A stretch of DNA of 64,000 bases from Chitinophagales bacterium (GTDB taxonomy: Bacteria > Bacteroidota > Bacteroidia > Chitinophagales > CAIOSU01), in assembly GCA_040877935.1 (NCBI GenBank), contig JBBDNB010000028.1, positions 32,859 through 96,858 of the forward strand, written 5' to 3'. Made by a program: the position numbers and the translations under genes. Positions within the stretch are counted from its first letter, which is position 1. Each line of letters opens with the position of its first letter. Under the pieces are notes generated by a model. It saw nothing but the letters and a program-made list of their open reading frames with translations, was not told where the DNA came from and ran no database searches. Shown one piece after another: positions 15,984 to 25,517 of the stretch.

Positions 15984-17423
15984 TTATTTTTTTCGGTTGA
16001 ATTTATCAGCAATATTAAATGCCGTCCGCATAAACAAACCCTGATCTTCATTTAGAATCAGGGGAGAAAGTATGCCACTTGCCCTGCCGAGCATTTTCCC
16101 TGCACTGCTAAAGCCTTTGGCAATTCCCCTTTGTTTTATTTGCCGGGATGCTCCGTAAAGCGCCACTGCAAAAAAATGGCGGAGCAAAACCTGTTGATCA
16201 CGATTGAGGCCGGCAAGCAAACCAAGCGGTTCTTCTGCATAAAGCCCTCCTCTTTTTAAATAATCAAAACAAGCTGTTGCCAATTCGGGATCAGAAAACA
16301 CCTGGTTAAGTGCATCAGCAAGGATATTAATGCTTGCATTTTCCTTGCGCTGTTGATAATATCCCGCAATCAAATTTCCGGGTGTCTTAGGCTCCCCATT
16401 TTCACGTATTTTAATTAAAATATTGCCCAAATTCCGGGCATCTGTAAGCCCGGCTGTCATGCCCCCGCCTGTTAACGGATTGCGCATATTCAAGGCATCT
16501 CCGAGCAATACGAGTCCTTCTTTTTGCTGTACTTTTCCGGGCAACATATGGCTGGGCATCATCTGAAAATCAGCTTTTTCTACTGCTCTGTCGAATGCGG
16601 AATACATATGCCCCGGCAATTGTGTCATAATATTCTCATAGAGCCATTCTTTCATAGCTGCACTTTTCAGTGCTGGCCCTTTGTCCTTTCTTTCAATCAA
16701 AAGCCGGATGGTATTTGTAGCAGTAGGGTATGCCAGAAATTTTGCTTTTTGATCAATAAAAACATGCCCGTAATTTGAAAAAGGCAGGGTGGTATCGTGC
16801 AGCAGCATTCCAATAAAAAAACCTGTAACTTTTGGCTGACACAAATGCAGCTCTTTTCTCAAAACTGAAAAGAAACCATCGCTGATCACAGTATATGCAG
16901 CAGTAATTTTGTTGGATTGAGTTACATTGTTAGACTTGATGCGCACTCCTGTTGCTTTGTTTCCCTCATAGCAAATTTGCTCTGCTTTAGCCTCAAATAT
17001 TTTTACATTATGAATGCCTGAAACTTCTGCTCTAAGTGCTTCCAACAAATACTTGTTGCGCAGACCATAGCCTTTGGGCATTCCGTCTTTTTCAGGATAA
17101 TTCAGCAACAGATGATCCCCTTTGTGGAAAACAGCATAACCATTGACAGGCTGTGCATCAATATTTTCCAGCACAGAAGACAAGCCCATCAATTCAAGCT
17201 GCCGTACACCATCGGGCTGCAAGAGTTCACCAACAATCCTGTCCGGTGCTTCCCACTGTTTTTCTACCAATGCAATTTTCAAACCTTTTCTACCGAGATA
17301 AGCGGCAAGTGCAGCTCCGGTAACCCCGGCACCGATTATACAAAGGTCAAAATGATCTTTTACTGCCGAAACAGGATTGAAAATTCCTGAAATCGGTTTT
17401 TTATCAAAAACTACAGTTCCCAT
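15984..17423 (-). CDS. sqmo: Squalene monooxygenase (squalene epoxidase) homologue
   Basis: A 479-residue FAD-dependent monooxygenase that closely follows the squalene-epoxidase pattern: FAD-binding CIIGAGVTGAALAAYLGRKG (residues 28-47), VEKQWEAPDRIVGELLQPDG (53-72), NGYAVF after DAQPV, and GDALNMRNPLTGGGMT (308-323), the eukaryotic hallmark being NMRHPLTGGGMT. The C-terminal LRHFFAVALYG and the GGLYAEEPLGLLAGL stretch also match. There is no N-terminal membrane helix. Neighbouring genes supply squalene, which the family converts to 2,3-oxidosqualene using O2 and a reductase. A generic flavin hydroxylase is less likely. Confidence 0.9.
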   Translation of the reverse strand: MGTVVFDKKPISGIFNPVSAVKDHFDLCIIGAGVTGAALAAYLGRKGLKIALVEKQWEAPDRIVGELLQPDGVRQLELMGLSSVLENIDAQPVNGYAVFHKGDHLLLNYPEKDGMPKGYGLRNKYLLEALRAEVSGIHNVKIFEAKAEQICYEGNKATGVRIKSNNVTQSNKITAAYTVISDGFFSVLRKELHLCQPKVTGFFIGMLLHDTTLPFSNYGHVFIDQKAKFLAYPTATNTIRLLIERKDKGPALKSAAMKEWLYENIMTQLPGHMYSAFDRAVEKADFQMMPSHMLPGKVQQKEGLVLLGDALNMRNPLTGGGMTAGLTDARNLGNILIKIRENGEPKTPGNLIAGYYQQRKENASINILADALNQVFSDPELATACFDYLKRGGLYAEEPLGLLAGLNRDQQVLLRHFFAVALYGASRQIKQRGIAKGFSSAGKMLGRASGILSPLILNEDQGLFMRTAFNIADKFNRKK

Positions 17424-17427
17424 AATT

Positions 17428-18564
17428 TCAGGCCACTAAAGCAGCCTTATTTTTTTCAGCAATCCTTTTCAAGACTACTTTCAATGACTGGTCAATTGCG
17501 GTCTCCCCGTTTATTTCCCACTGATCTAAAATTGATGCACACAGGCTGAGGAAGCTTTGCATATCATTGCAATCGAGAAATACTTTAGTGCTTTCCTTTT
17601 TGCTGATTTTCACATTTTCAGTAAAAACCAATGGGTTGTTGTACAATTTTTTCAGTGTGGCCAATGCCATTACCTGTGGAATGGCACAAAAACGAAATAC
17701 AGATTTATCCTGCAAAAGCTCCATATAATCAATACATTCATTGAAATGCTCCAGTGCATTCAGGATCATTTCGTTCAGGCACATAAGTGCTTCGGGGCTT
17801 TCCGGTTTTGCCTGCAGTTCCGATGGCGCATTGCAGTATTTTTCCCAGATTTCTTCCGGCCAGAAAAAGCGGCCTGAATCCAGGTCTTCGGCAAAATCCC
17901 TGGTAATATTGGTTTTCTGAAGAAACAGCCCCATTGCATTGGATTTTTCCCACTTATCTACCAATTCCTTACTTTCAGTTCCCGAGGCTACAAAAAGCTC
18001 CGATAAGCCCATACCGACCAATCCGGCCACATAATGACAATATTCATTGTAATCGTGCTTGCTTTCTACCGGTGTCTGACTGTAATAGGCCATGCCCTGC
18101 CCCATTTTTGAGGCTATTTCATGAATGGTATTTCTGTAGGGTTCTGGCAATTGATTGTACATTTTAGCTACCAGGCCGTAGTTTTCGAGAAGATTTCTGT
18201 AATCGGGATGATCACCAATATTTTGGAGTGAAAAACTTTCATCCCCCAAGTGCTTGTGGAATGCATGCAAGTACTTCAAGCGAATGCTAAGCGGGATTTC
18301 AAGATCATCTTCTATGCTGTCAAGCGCCCTGAGCGAAAGGTAAAAGACACAAACACCATCCCGTAATTCCGGTCTTAATTCACGTATGACTACAGCAAAT
18401 GAACGGGACACTTTTTCAAGGGTCTCATAGCAATACTGCTCTGCTTCATTTTTGCTGATTGTATTTGGGAGTATGCTGCTTTTGGCGTATTTGCCAATTT
18501 GGCGAACGCGCTCTTTATACTTTAGGATTGAATTTGACATAATACTTAGCTTTTGATTGTTCAT
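17428..18564 (-). CDS. sqs: Squalene synthase, eukaryote-like
   Basis: A 378-residue trans-prenyltransferase of the squalene/phytoene synthase family. It resembles eukaryotic farnesyl-diphosphate farnesyltransferase: SRSFAVVIRELRPELRDGVC, ALDSIEDD (Asp-rich motif at 82-86), YCHYVAGLVGMGLSELF (175-191), FLQKTNITRDFAED (214-227) and a FCAIPQVMALATL segment typical of true squalene synthases. It lacks the C-terminal membrane anchor of the eukaryotic enzyme. Two starts are possible, 18564 and 18540 (Met 9). It heads the operon; the squalene-epoxidase gene follows after 4 bp. Confidence 0.92.
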   Translation of the reverse strand: MNNQKLSIMSNSILKYKERVRQIGKYAKSSILPNTISKNEAEQYCYETLEKVSRSFAVVIRELRPELRDGVCVFYLSLRALDSIEDDLEIPLSIRLKYLHAFHKHLGDESFSLQNIGDHPDYRNLLENYGLVAKMYNQLPEPYRNTIHEIASKMGQGMAYYSQTPVESKHDYNEYCHYVAGLVGMGLSELFVASGTESKELVDKWEKSNAMGLFLQKTNITRDFAEDLDSGRFFWPEEIWEKYCNAPSELQAKPESPEALMCLNEMILNALEHFNECIDYMELLQDKSVFRFCAIPQVMALATLKKLYNNPLVFTENVKISKKESTKVFLDCNDMQSFLSLCASILDQWEINGETAIDQSLKVVLKRIAEKNKAALVA

Positions 18565-18664
18565 TAGCTAAAGTAAGTGTCAACAAGAGGCGTAGTGGCT
18601 GCTTAAACAAAAAAAAGTGACTTATAGTAGCAAAAGGAAGTATTTGATTGATTATCAGAAAGTT

Positions 18665-18677
18665 AACGAAGTTCGTT
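18665..18677. promoter_or_regulatory. Palindrome upstream of the squalene synthase operon
   Basis: AACGAA-G-TTCGTT is a perfect 13-bp palindrome about 100 bp upstream of the first gene of the triterpenoid operon, within a 242-bp intergenic stretch. It may be an operator, but a chance palindrome of this size cannot be excluded. Confidence 0.3.
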
Positions 18678-18806
18678 TAAAACAATCAAGCGTTTGAATG
18701 AATCAATTTTTAGTCAAGCTGAACTTCAATGCTGTGGATAACCATAAATCTGGGATTTGTAGTAAAAAGTTTATCACAAAAAAACATTTTAAAATCTATG
18801 TTTACC

Positions 18807-19664
18807 TTAAGAAAATCGGATTCTCAAATAGGTTTTCAATTTTTGCAGAAGTTCTTCACTTTGTTTTTCAGCTTCATCAGCTACAACTAAATAATTGTTT
18901 AGAATATCCAATGCTTCGGATACACCTCCTGCCTCATCCATTTTTCTGAGTGCTTTGGAAAAACGATCGGGGTCGTGGTCAAAGAGGCATTGAATAAAGA
19001 CATATTTCTCACTCAGGTCGATCAATTCTCTCAGGGGTTTGGCTTGTTTGAATTTCAGGCCAATGCCATAATCTTCATCCAATTCAACTTCTTCCTCAGT
19101 TTGTTTTCCATTATTACTGCCATGCACTTTTTCAGTTTTAGAATCTGGGTCTTTTTCTGCTTCAAGAGGCTTTTCAGTGGCTGTTTTAACTTCATTTTCT
19201 GCCGCACTTTTTTCCGCTTTATCAACTGCTTTATCAGGAGTTTTTTCTGGTTCAGGAGTAGCTGTTTCTTCTTTATTTGCTTGCTTTTCTTTTTCGTCCG
19301 GTACTTGTGTGGGCTCTTTAGAGAAGAGCTCTGCTGTCTTTTCTTTTTCAGTTATTGGAGGTGCTGATCTTTCTGCTTCAGGTCCTGCTATCTTTTCACT
19401 TTCGCTACTTTTGTCAGGTGCAGTTTCCCGTTTTTGGCTTATTGATTCCTGTTTATCAATTACCGTTTGCTTTTGCCCTGGTTCATTTTCATTTTTTGAA
19501 AAATGCTCCAGTAAATCTGTGCCATTACTTTCAATTTCCTGTGCAAGACCATTGGAATAGGCTTTCAGTAAATCCAGTTCAACAGGAAGTATAGCTTCAC
19601 CCGCATCTATTTTGGCAAATAAGTACTGTATTTTTTCTTTTAGTGTCTGAAATTCACGAGACAT
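18807..19664 (-). CDS. K/E-rich protein with conserved C-terminal helical domain
   Basis: A 285-residue cytoplasmic protein. Residues about 1-50 are helical (FQTLKEKIQYLFAKIDAGEAI). The middle, about 65-190, is low-complexity and rich in Glu, Lys, Pro, Ser and Thr. The C-terminal domain (KPLRELIDLSEKYVFIQCLF, then FSKALRKMDEAGGVSEALDIL) resembles a small helical domain common in Bacteroidota proteins of unknown role. The Met at 19664 is preferred to one at 19691 because it starts the conserved MSREFQTLK. It is divergent from the T9SS gene at 19980. Confidence 0.7.
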   Translation of the reverse strand: MSREFQTLKEKIQYLFAKIDAGEAILPVELDLLKAYSNGLAQEIESNGTDLLEHFSKNENEPGQKQTVIDKQESISQKRETAPDKSSESEKIAGPEAERSAPPITEKEKTAELFSKEPTQVPDEKEKQANKEETATPEPEKTPDKAVDKAEKSAAENEVKTATEKPLEAEKDPDSKTEKVHGSNNGKQTEEEVELDEDYGIGLKFKQAKPLRELIDLSEKYVFIQCLFDHDPDRFSKALRKMDEAGGVSEALDILNNYLVVADEAEKQSEELLQKLKTYLRIRFS

Positions 19665-19779
19665 AATAATTCGATTTTTAAACTCCTTCAAAGATAAATC
19701 TAAAGCTTTAATAACAAGAATATGAGTGCTTTTATTTCATGTGTTTATATTTATCTTATATGGTCACATGGAACCTTTG

Positions 19780-19827
19780 ATGTTAAAAATAATCATTAAC
19801 ATACAAGATAATGATTATTTTTAACAT
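19780..19827. repeat. 19-bp perfect inverted repeat with 10-bp spacer
   Basis: Arms at 19780-19798 and 19809-19827 (right arm TAATGATTATTTTTAACAT) are exact reverse complements. It lies in the 315-bp divergent intergenic region between the K/E-rich protein gene and the first T9SS paralogue, so it could be an operator, or a strong AT-rich hairpin in a leader. The rest of the region shows nothing recognisable. Confidence 0.8.
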
Positions 19828-19979
19828 GTCGGTTTCATTTCCAAAATCAAGTACTCAACTAATGCAATTAGAATGTCATTCCATTAATTCATAAATTATT
19901 TTTAAATTCACCTTGCGAAAATTAGATGTGCTGACGCAGTATATTCACTTTATCTCAAAACAAACAAAATATTAAGCTC

Positions 19980-22900
19980 ATGAAAAGGGTTCTAACACTT
20001 GCACTTGCATGTTTCTTCACATTTTTGGCCTATGGTCAAAACGACACACTGGACTACCCATTCTTTGACGGACAAGCAGCAACTTTATTCAGTGCTCCTG
20101 GAGGAGGATTTGTTGCAGGTTCAAACTTATTTAATACTGAAATAGGTCAGGTATTTGAAACAACCAGTGGCGACCTAACCAGTTTTGTATTCTGGGCAGG
20201 AGAATTAGATATCATCGGTACCCCGAATAATTTTAACATTAATGTTTACAATGTCAACACTAATGGGGTTCCTACTGGTGCTCCATTGGCTTCACGAGTT
20301 TTATCCGCAAGTGATATTGTTAGTGGATCAGCTTTTGCTGATGGGGTCAATTCATTTTTATTCAACCCACCTGTAGCAGTTTCGGGGAAATTTGCGGTTG
20401 CTATTGATGTTGATCTATCCACAAAAGACGATACTTTAGGCTTGGTAACAATTGAAGACAATTTGAACACTGGAAGATCAGTAGGAAGCTTCCCAGGAGG
20501 TGGAGGTTGGTTAAAACTTGAAAATGCCTGGGTTGATTTGTCAGAAAATGTTGCATGCTGGGTTACCCTGGAAAATGTGGTTCCCGGAATATCTATTAAT
20601 TCAAAGGGCAATTCCTGGTGCTCAGGAGATGTAGATACGGTTATTGCAATTTTTTCAGGTTCGGCAGCACCTCAAAATCAATTAAATGTACAATGGAGTC
20701 CCACAACCGGGGTCTCTAACCCATTCAGTCTTCAAACAGAAATAGTAGTTGATGCTTCAGTTCCTTCTTATACGGTCAGTGTTTATGACCCGGTTCTGAA
20801 CAACACTTATACAGAAACCATAAATTACAGTTTCAATGACCTGGCTGTGGCTATTAATCAGTCAGACCCCGTACAATTGCCCTGTGGCGGTAGTGTAGAT
20901 CTTTCTGCTTCAATCGGGGGCGTAACAGCAGGGTCGAGTTTTACCTGGAGCGGGCCGAACAATACGAGCAGCTCTGGTACAAGTTTTTTAGATGTGGATG
21001 AACCCGGCACATATACTATTACCGGAACAAATGCATTTGGGTGTTCTGCTGAAGATCAAATTGATGTAGTCTTAAACAGCAGTCAAAACCTGGATTTTGA
21101 CATCCCTTCCCAAATTTGTGCAGGACAACAAACTACATTAACCAATACTTCAGATATTCTGACCGGCTGGAGTTTCTCCTGGTTTGTTGACGGTTTCTTT
21201 GCCTCAAGCACCCAAAACCTGAGCGAAACCTTCCCTTCAGGAACCTATGATATAACCCTGGAAGGCAATTCAGGTTCATGTACCTTAAGCACAACAAAAA
21301 GCATTACAGTGCAAAATTGCCAAACCTGTAATCTTACACTCCCAAGTACTTTCACAAATGTCGGTTCAAACTCAGGTACAGCATCATTTTTTGTGAACGA
21401 ATCCGGTGGAAGTTCATGCTCATGGAATGCTTTTACCAATGATCCCTGGATTACCGTTTTAACTAGTTCTGGTAGTGGGAGTGGTTCTGTAAATTTTGCT
21501 TACGATGCTTGTACAGGTACTGGCTCCAGAATTGGTGACATAACAGTTTCTGGACAAGGTGGAACATTTACATATATTGTAGATCAAAATTGCGGTGGAA
21601 GCAATTATTGCAGCGGCACTACTACGCTTACAAATTGCTCAGGCAGTTTTAATGATGGAAGCGGTGGAAGCAATTATTTAAACAATACAGATTGTAGCTG
21701 GCTGATACAACCTTCCGGGGCAAATTCTATTACTTTAAATTTCTCTTCATTCAATACTGAATCCTGTTGTGATTATGTAGAGGTATATGATGGTGCTACT
21801 ACATCTGCACCTTCAATTGGATACTTTTCAGGTTCATCAATTCCCCCTTCTGTAACTTCTTCAGGAGGCAGTATGTTGGTACGTTTTACTACTGATGCTT
21901 CTATAACTGAATCTGGATGGTCGGCCAATTATTCCTGTAATACGGGCACGAGTAACTGCCCGGGTCCTGCAACAGGTCAACCATTTTACAGGCCGGACAA
22001 CAATCTTGTGGACTGTATTGTAAATGGACAGTTTTATTCTGAGCAAGTAGAATTTGAAGTGCCACAAAGCATAGGTGGAACTACAGTCAATTCAATCCAA
22101 ATTGATAACATTTCCAATATACCCTGCGGTATCAATTATACCCTTGACCGGCCAAATGGATTTTATTATGGAGGAGAAGTGGCCTGCATTACTTTTAATG
22201 GCATCAGCAATGATCCTGCCGGTCAATACAATTTGGACACCTATATTGAAATTGATCTTGATGGTATCGTTATTTATGAAACTCTTGAGAATTTTATAGA
22301 TTTAGTAGTTGGCGGTAATGGTTCCGATTTTAAACTAATCTTAAGAGTAAAAAATACCCAGGGTTCCAATTGCCCTCCCGTAAATACAGGAAGCAGTGGA
22401 CTAACAGCTTCTGCAAATTGCAATATTCCTTTGGGGGCTTCCCCAAGTGCAAGTCCTGAAACCATTTGTATTGGTGGGCAAAGTCAGTTGTCGGCCAATG
22501 CCTATGGAGGAAGCGGAAGCAGCTATACCTATTCATGGTCAAATCCCACGACATTAAGTTGCTCCAACTGCCCTTCTCCCATTGCAACTCCCGTTAATAC
22601 TACTGACTACTCTGTTACAGTTAGTGATGGGGTTAATTCGGTTGTAAGAACAGAAAGAGTAACTATCACCACAAGTTCACCTCCATGTCCACCTCAACAA
22701 TGCACATATGTATTGGATCCTGATAGCACCAATATTTCTGCTGCTGCAAGAACAGGGTTGTTTTTCCAGGTAGATGTTGCAAGCGGCAGCAATTGTTCAT
22801 GGACAGCCAGCCTGATCAACAATCCCGGGAATATGATATCTTTGGCTTCAGCATCAGGAAACGGCTCCGGTATTGTTACTTTTGATGTAGCTGACAATCT

Positions 22901-23480
22901 CAATTCCAATCCAAGAGTTGCAACTATTTTAGTGGGCAACCAAACACATACAGTAGTTCAGGCTGCCAATACAAGTGGCTGTGGCCTAGCCCAACCTACG
23001 ATCAACCGAAACAACGAACCGCAACTTTTGGCAAGTAACCATGGCAATGTTGAATATGCCTGGTACAAAAGCAATGATCCTACACCTGTAGCTTCCGGAC
23101 AATTCTATACGGTTACTTCTAATGGCTGCTATAAAGTGCGCATTACTGAATTTGGAAATCCGAGTTGCTTCAATGAATCCAATCCCGCTTGTGTAAACAT
23201 CGATGCGATTGAAAATATTGATGGCTTGAATAGTTTAAGTATTTTCCCAAATCCAAGCACTGGTTCATTTTATATCGAAATGGAGAGTAAAGAATCCAGT
23301 GAAGTTCAATTTAGGGTGCTCAACACTATAGGCAAAACAATATACAGTACACAGAAAATTGAAATTCAGGGCAAACACACCCAGCGTATAGCACTCGATC
23401 AGGCAGCTGCAGGTTTGTATTTTGTAGAAATTATTCTAAATACTGAAAAACTCAGTCGCAAATTGTTTATTCAGTATTAA
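19980..23480 (+). CDS. Large secreted T9SS protein with BACON and CUB domains
   Basis: A 1166-residue surface or secreted protein. A signal peptide (residues 1-20) is followed by a 190-residue N-terminal domain nearly repeated in the paralogue at 23779, Ig/PKD-like beta repeats, a BACON-like domain (SFFVNESGGSSCSWNAFTND), a CUB domain (CSGTTTLTNCSGSFNDGSGG...EVYDGATTSAPSIG), a second BACON-like unit and a C-terminal Por secretion tail (LSIFPNPSTGSFYIEM) that directs T9SS export and anchoring. Likely role is adhesion or carbohydrate/protein interaction; no catalytic site is visible. Confidence 0.88.
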   Translation: MKRVLTLALACFFTFLAYGQNDTLDYPFFDGQAATLFSAPGGGFVAGSNLFNTEIGQVFETTSGDLTSFVFWAGELDIIGTPNNFNINVYNVNTNGVPTGAPLASRVLSASDIVSGSAFADGVNSFLFNPPVAVSGKFAVAIDVDLSTKDDTLGLVTIEDNLNTGRSVGSFPGGGGWLKLENAWVDLSENVACWVTLENVVPGISINSKGNSWCSGDVDTVIAIFSGSAAPQNQLNVQWSPTTGVSNPFSLQTEIVVDASVPSYTVSVYDPVLNNTYTETINYSFNDLAVAINQSDPVQLPCGGSVDLSASIGGVTAGSSFTWSGPNNTSSSGTSFLDVDEPGTYTITGTNAFGCSAEDQIDVVLNSSQNLDFDIPSQICAGQQTTLTNTSDILTGWSFSWFVDGFFASSTQNLSETFPSGTYDITLEGNSGSCTLSTTKSITVQNCQTCNLTLPSTFTNVGSNSGTASFFVNESGGSSCSWNAFTNDPWITVLTSSGSGSGSVNFAYDACTGTGSRIGDITVSGQGGTFTYIVDQNCGGSNYCSGTTTLTNCSGSFNDGSGGSNYLNNTDCSWLIQPSGANSITLNFSSFNTESCCDYVEVYDGATTSAPSIGYFSGSSIPPSVTSSGGSMLVRFTTDASITESGWSANYSCNTGTSNCPGPATGQPFYRPDNNLVDCIVNGQFYSEQVEFEVPQSIGGTTVNSIQIDNISNIPCGINYTLDRPNGFYYGGEVACITFNGISNDPAGQYNLDTYIEIDLDGIVIYETLENFIDLVVGGNGSDFKLILRVKNTQGSNCPPVNTGSSGLTASANCNIPLGASPSASPETICIGGQSQLSANAYGGSGSSYTYSWSNPTTLSCSNCPSPIATPVNTTDYSVTVSDGVNSVVRTERVTITTSSPPCPPQQCTYVLDPDSTNISAAARTGLFFQVDVASGSNCSWTASLINNPGNMISLASASGNGSGIVTFDVADNLNSNPRVATILVGNQTHTVVQAANTSGCGLAQPTINRNNEPQLLASNHGNVEYAWYKSNDPTPVASGQFYTVTSNGCYKVRITEFGNPSCFNESNPACVNIDAIENIDGLNSLSIFPNPSTGSFYIEMESKESSEVQFRVLNTIGKTIYSTQKIEIQGKHTQRIALDQAAAGLYFVEIILNTEKLSRKLFIQY

Positions 23481-23507
23481 CATCATGATTTTAGGCGGGC
23501 GGGAAAT

Positions 23508-23593
23508 AGCGGTCAGACGGCTTTTCAAAAATTTGCAAGGTAGCCCAATATGCATCTGACAATTCCATTAAGCAGCCGTCAGACCGCTTTTTT
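23508..23593 (+). terminator. Long-loop inverted repeat with T-run, probable terminator
   Basis: AGCGGTCAGACGGCT (23508-23522) pairs with AGCCGTCAGACCGCT (23574-23588) with one central mismatch, and the right arm is followed by T bases. The loop is about 50 nt. It lies 27 bp after the first T9SS gene. The remaining 180 bp to the next gene show no other feature. Confidence 0.6.
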
Positions 23594-23778
23594 GAGCTCT
23601 TAAATAATTATCGAGTCAGGTTATTAATAACAGGCATGCAACTTATCAATGCAAAACTGATTCTATTTGGTATCAGCAAAACAAAATTGGAGAATTAATT
23701 TTTCCTTTAAAAAGGAAAAACTTAACTTCACCCTTACTTAATATAACATTAAACAAACCCAAACAAAATTTCAAACAC

Positions 23779-25407
23779 ATGAAAAGGATTTTAGCACTTG
23801 CAGTAGCAAGTTTTTTCACACTCTTTGCCTATGGGCAGAACGACACTTTAGATTACCCGTTTTTTGACGGACAAGCAGCAACAATTTTTTCTGCTCCTGG
23901 AGGAGGATTTGTTGCAGGTTCAAACTTATTTAATACTGAAATAGGTCAGGTATTTGAAACAACCAGTGGCGACCTAACCAGTTTTGTATTCTGGGCAGGA
24001 GAATTAGAAAAAATTGGTGCTCCTGATACTTTTACAATTAAGGTGTACGATGCAACCCAAAATGGCCTTCCAACCGGACCTTCTTTAGGATCTATCTTAG
24101 TAAATTCTGACAGTATCTTTGCTGGGTCAAGTTTTGCTGATGGAGGCAATTTATTTTTCTTCAACCCACCTGTAGCAGTTTCAGGCAAATTTGCAGTGAC
24201 TATTGAAGTGGACCTAACTGCGATAGATGATACTTTAGGTTTAGTAACAATTGAAGACAATTTGAATTCTGGAAGATCAATAGGAGGATTTCCGGGCGCA
24301 CCTAACAACGGATGGTTAAAATTAGAAAATGCATGGGTTAACTGGGCAGAAAACATCGCATGCTGGGTAACTTTAGAAAATGTAGATCTTGGTGCATCAA
24401 TATCCTCAAAAGGAACAAATGCAAGATGCACAGGAGAAACTGATACTTTATACACAACTGTATCTGGTGCTGCTGTTCCATTAGGTCAATTACAAGTTCA
24501 ATGGGATCCGATTACTGGTTTAAGCGATCCTAATGCTCTTAAAACTAATGTAAACTTAGATGCCGCTATTGACTCATACACTGTTACTATTTTTGATGGT
24601 GATTCAACTTTCACTGCAGGCGTAAAATACACTTTCGCAGACATTACAATAGATGTCAATGGTTCAAATCCATTACTCCTTGATTGTGGAGGTAATATTG
24701 ATATTTCAACGACTATAGATGGAGCAACACTTAGTCCTAATTATACTTGGGTTTCAGGAAATGATACAATTGGTTTTGGAGCAATATTAAATGATGTAGA
24801 TGAACCAGGGACTTATACAGTAAATGTTGTAAATAGTCCTGGATGTAGTGCTTCTGCAAATGTTGCTGTTGAACTGGATGTTGCTGTTGCTGTTGATTTT
24901 GAAGTGCCTTCTGGTAACTTATATGAAGGTGATCAAATTTCATTTACAAATAACTCAAGCTCAACAAGCGGTTGGAGTTTTACTTGGTTAGTAAATGGAA
25001 ATGAAGAATCTACATCAGAGGATTTCCTTTTCACATTTAGTGATGCCGGAAGTTATACTGTAACATTAGTTGCTGATACTGCCGATGGGCTTTGTGATAA
25101 ATCAACGACTAAAAATGTTGGCATTCAAGAACCTACCGGAATCGAAGAAGCACTTCAGGGTGAGTTAGTTGAAGTATTCCCCAACCCATCAAATGGAGTA
25201 TTCTCTTTGGATCTTAGAAGTGTAAACAGCACTGACATTACTGTAAGAGTTGTTGATTTGACTGGAAAAACGATTTTCCGCCAAGATAAAATTGCCGGTA
25301 ATTCAGTTTACAACTTAGATTTAAACAATGTATCTGAAGGTGTTTACTTGTTGCAAGTAATTACTGAGGAAAATACTTTGATCAATAAATTGCAGGTTAC
25401 TAAATAG
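23779..25407 (+). CDS. Secreted T9SS paralogue of the upstream gene
   Basis: A 542-residue protein with signal peptide, the same N-terminal domain as the 19980 gene (about 190 residues, highly similar), beta-rich Ig-like repeats and a type A T9SS tail (EVFPNPSNGVFSLDLRS...LQVTK). A 117-bp block (23892-24008) is identical to 20093-20209 of the upstream gene, so the pair arose by tandem duplication with later sequence exchange. It lacks the CUB and BACON units. It is followed by a good terminator at 25432. Confidence 0.88.
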   Translation: MKRILALAVASFFTLFAYGQNDTLDYPFFDGQAATIFSAPGGGFVAGSNLFNTEIGQVFETTSGDLTSFVFWAGELEKIGAPDTFTIKVYDATQNGLPTGPSLGSILVNSDSIFAGSSFADGGNLFFFNPPVAVSGKFAVTIEVDLTAIDDTLGLVTIEDNLNSGRSIGGFPGAPNNGWLKLENAWVNWAENIACWVTLENVDLGASISSKGTNARCTGETDTLYTTVSGAAVPLGQLQVQWDPITGLSDPNALKTNVNLDAAIDSYTVTIFDGDSTFTAGVKYTFADITIDVNGSNPLLLDCGGNIDISTTIDGATLSPNYTWVSGNDTIGFGAILNDVDEPGTYTVNVVNSPGCSASANVAVELDVAVAVDFEVPSGNLYEGDQISFTNNSSSTSGWSFTWLVNGNEESTSEDFLFTFSDAGSYTVTLVADTADGLCDKSTTKNVGIQEPTGIEEALQGELVEVFPNPSNGVFSLDLRSVNSTDITVRVVDLTGKTIFRQDKIAGNSVYNLDLNNVSEGVYLLQVITEENTLINKLQVTK

Positions 25408-25431
25408 TAATTTTCGATTCAAATAAATTTT

Positions 25432-25461
25432 AAACCCCGTCCATTTGGATGGGGTTTTTTT
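25432..25461 (+). terminator. Rho-independent terminator
   Basis: AAACCCCGTCC and GGATGGGGTTT form an 11-bp stem (one G-T pair) around ATTT, followed by a T-run. It ends the T9SS paralogue transcript before the carboxylase genes. Confidence 0.9.
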
Positions 25462-25517
25462 ATGTCCAATCCAATCTAAATGTATATTTTAGAAGCTCTT
25501 AAATCTATTTAAATACT

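Noticed and set aside
19177..19560. Plus-strand frame opposite the K/E-rich gene
   Set aside because: It is the antisense reading of a low-complexity Glu/Lys region and codes for a Ser/Phe-rich string with no start context.
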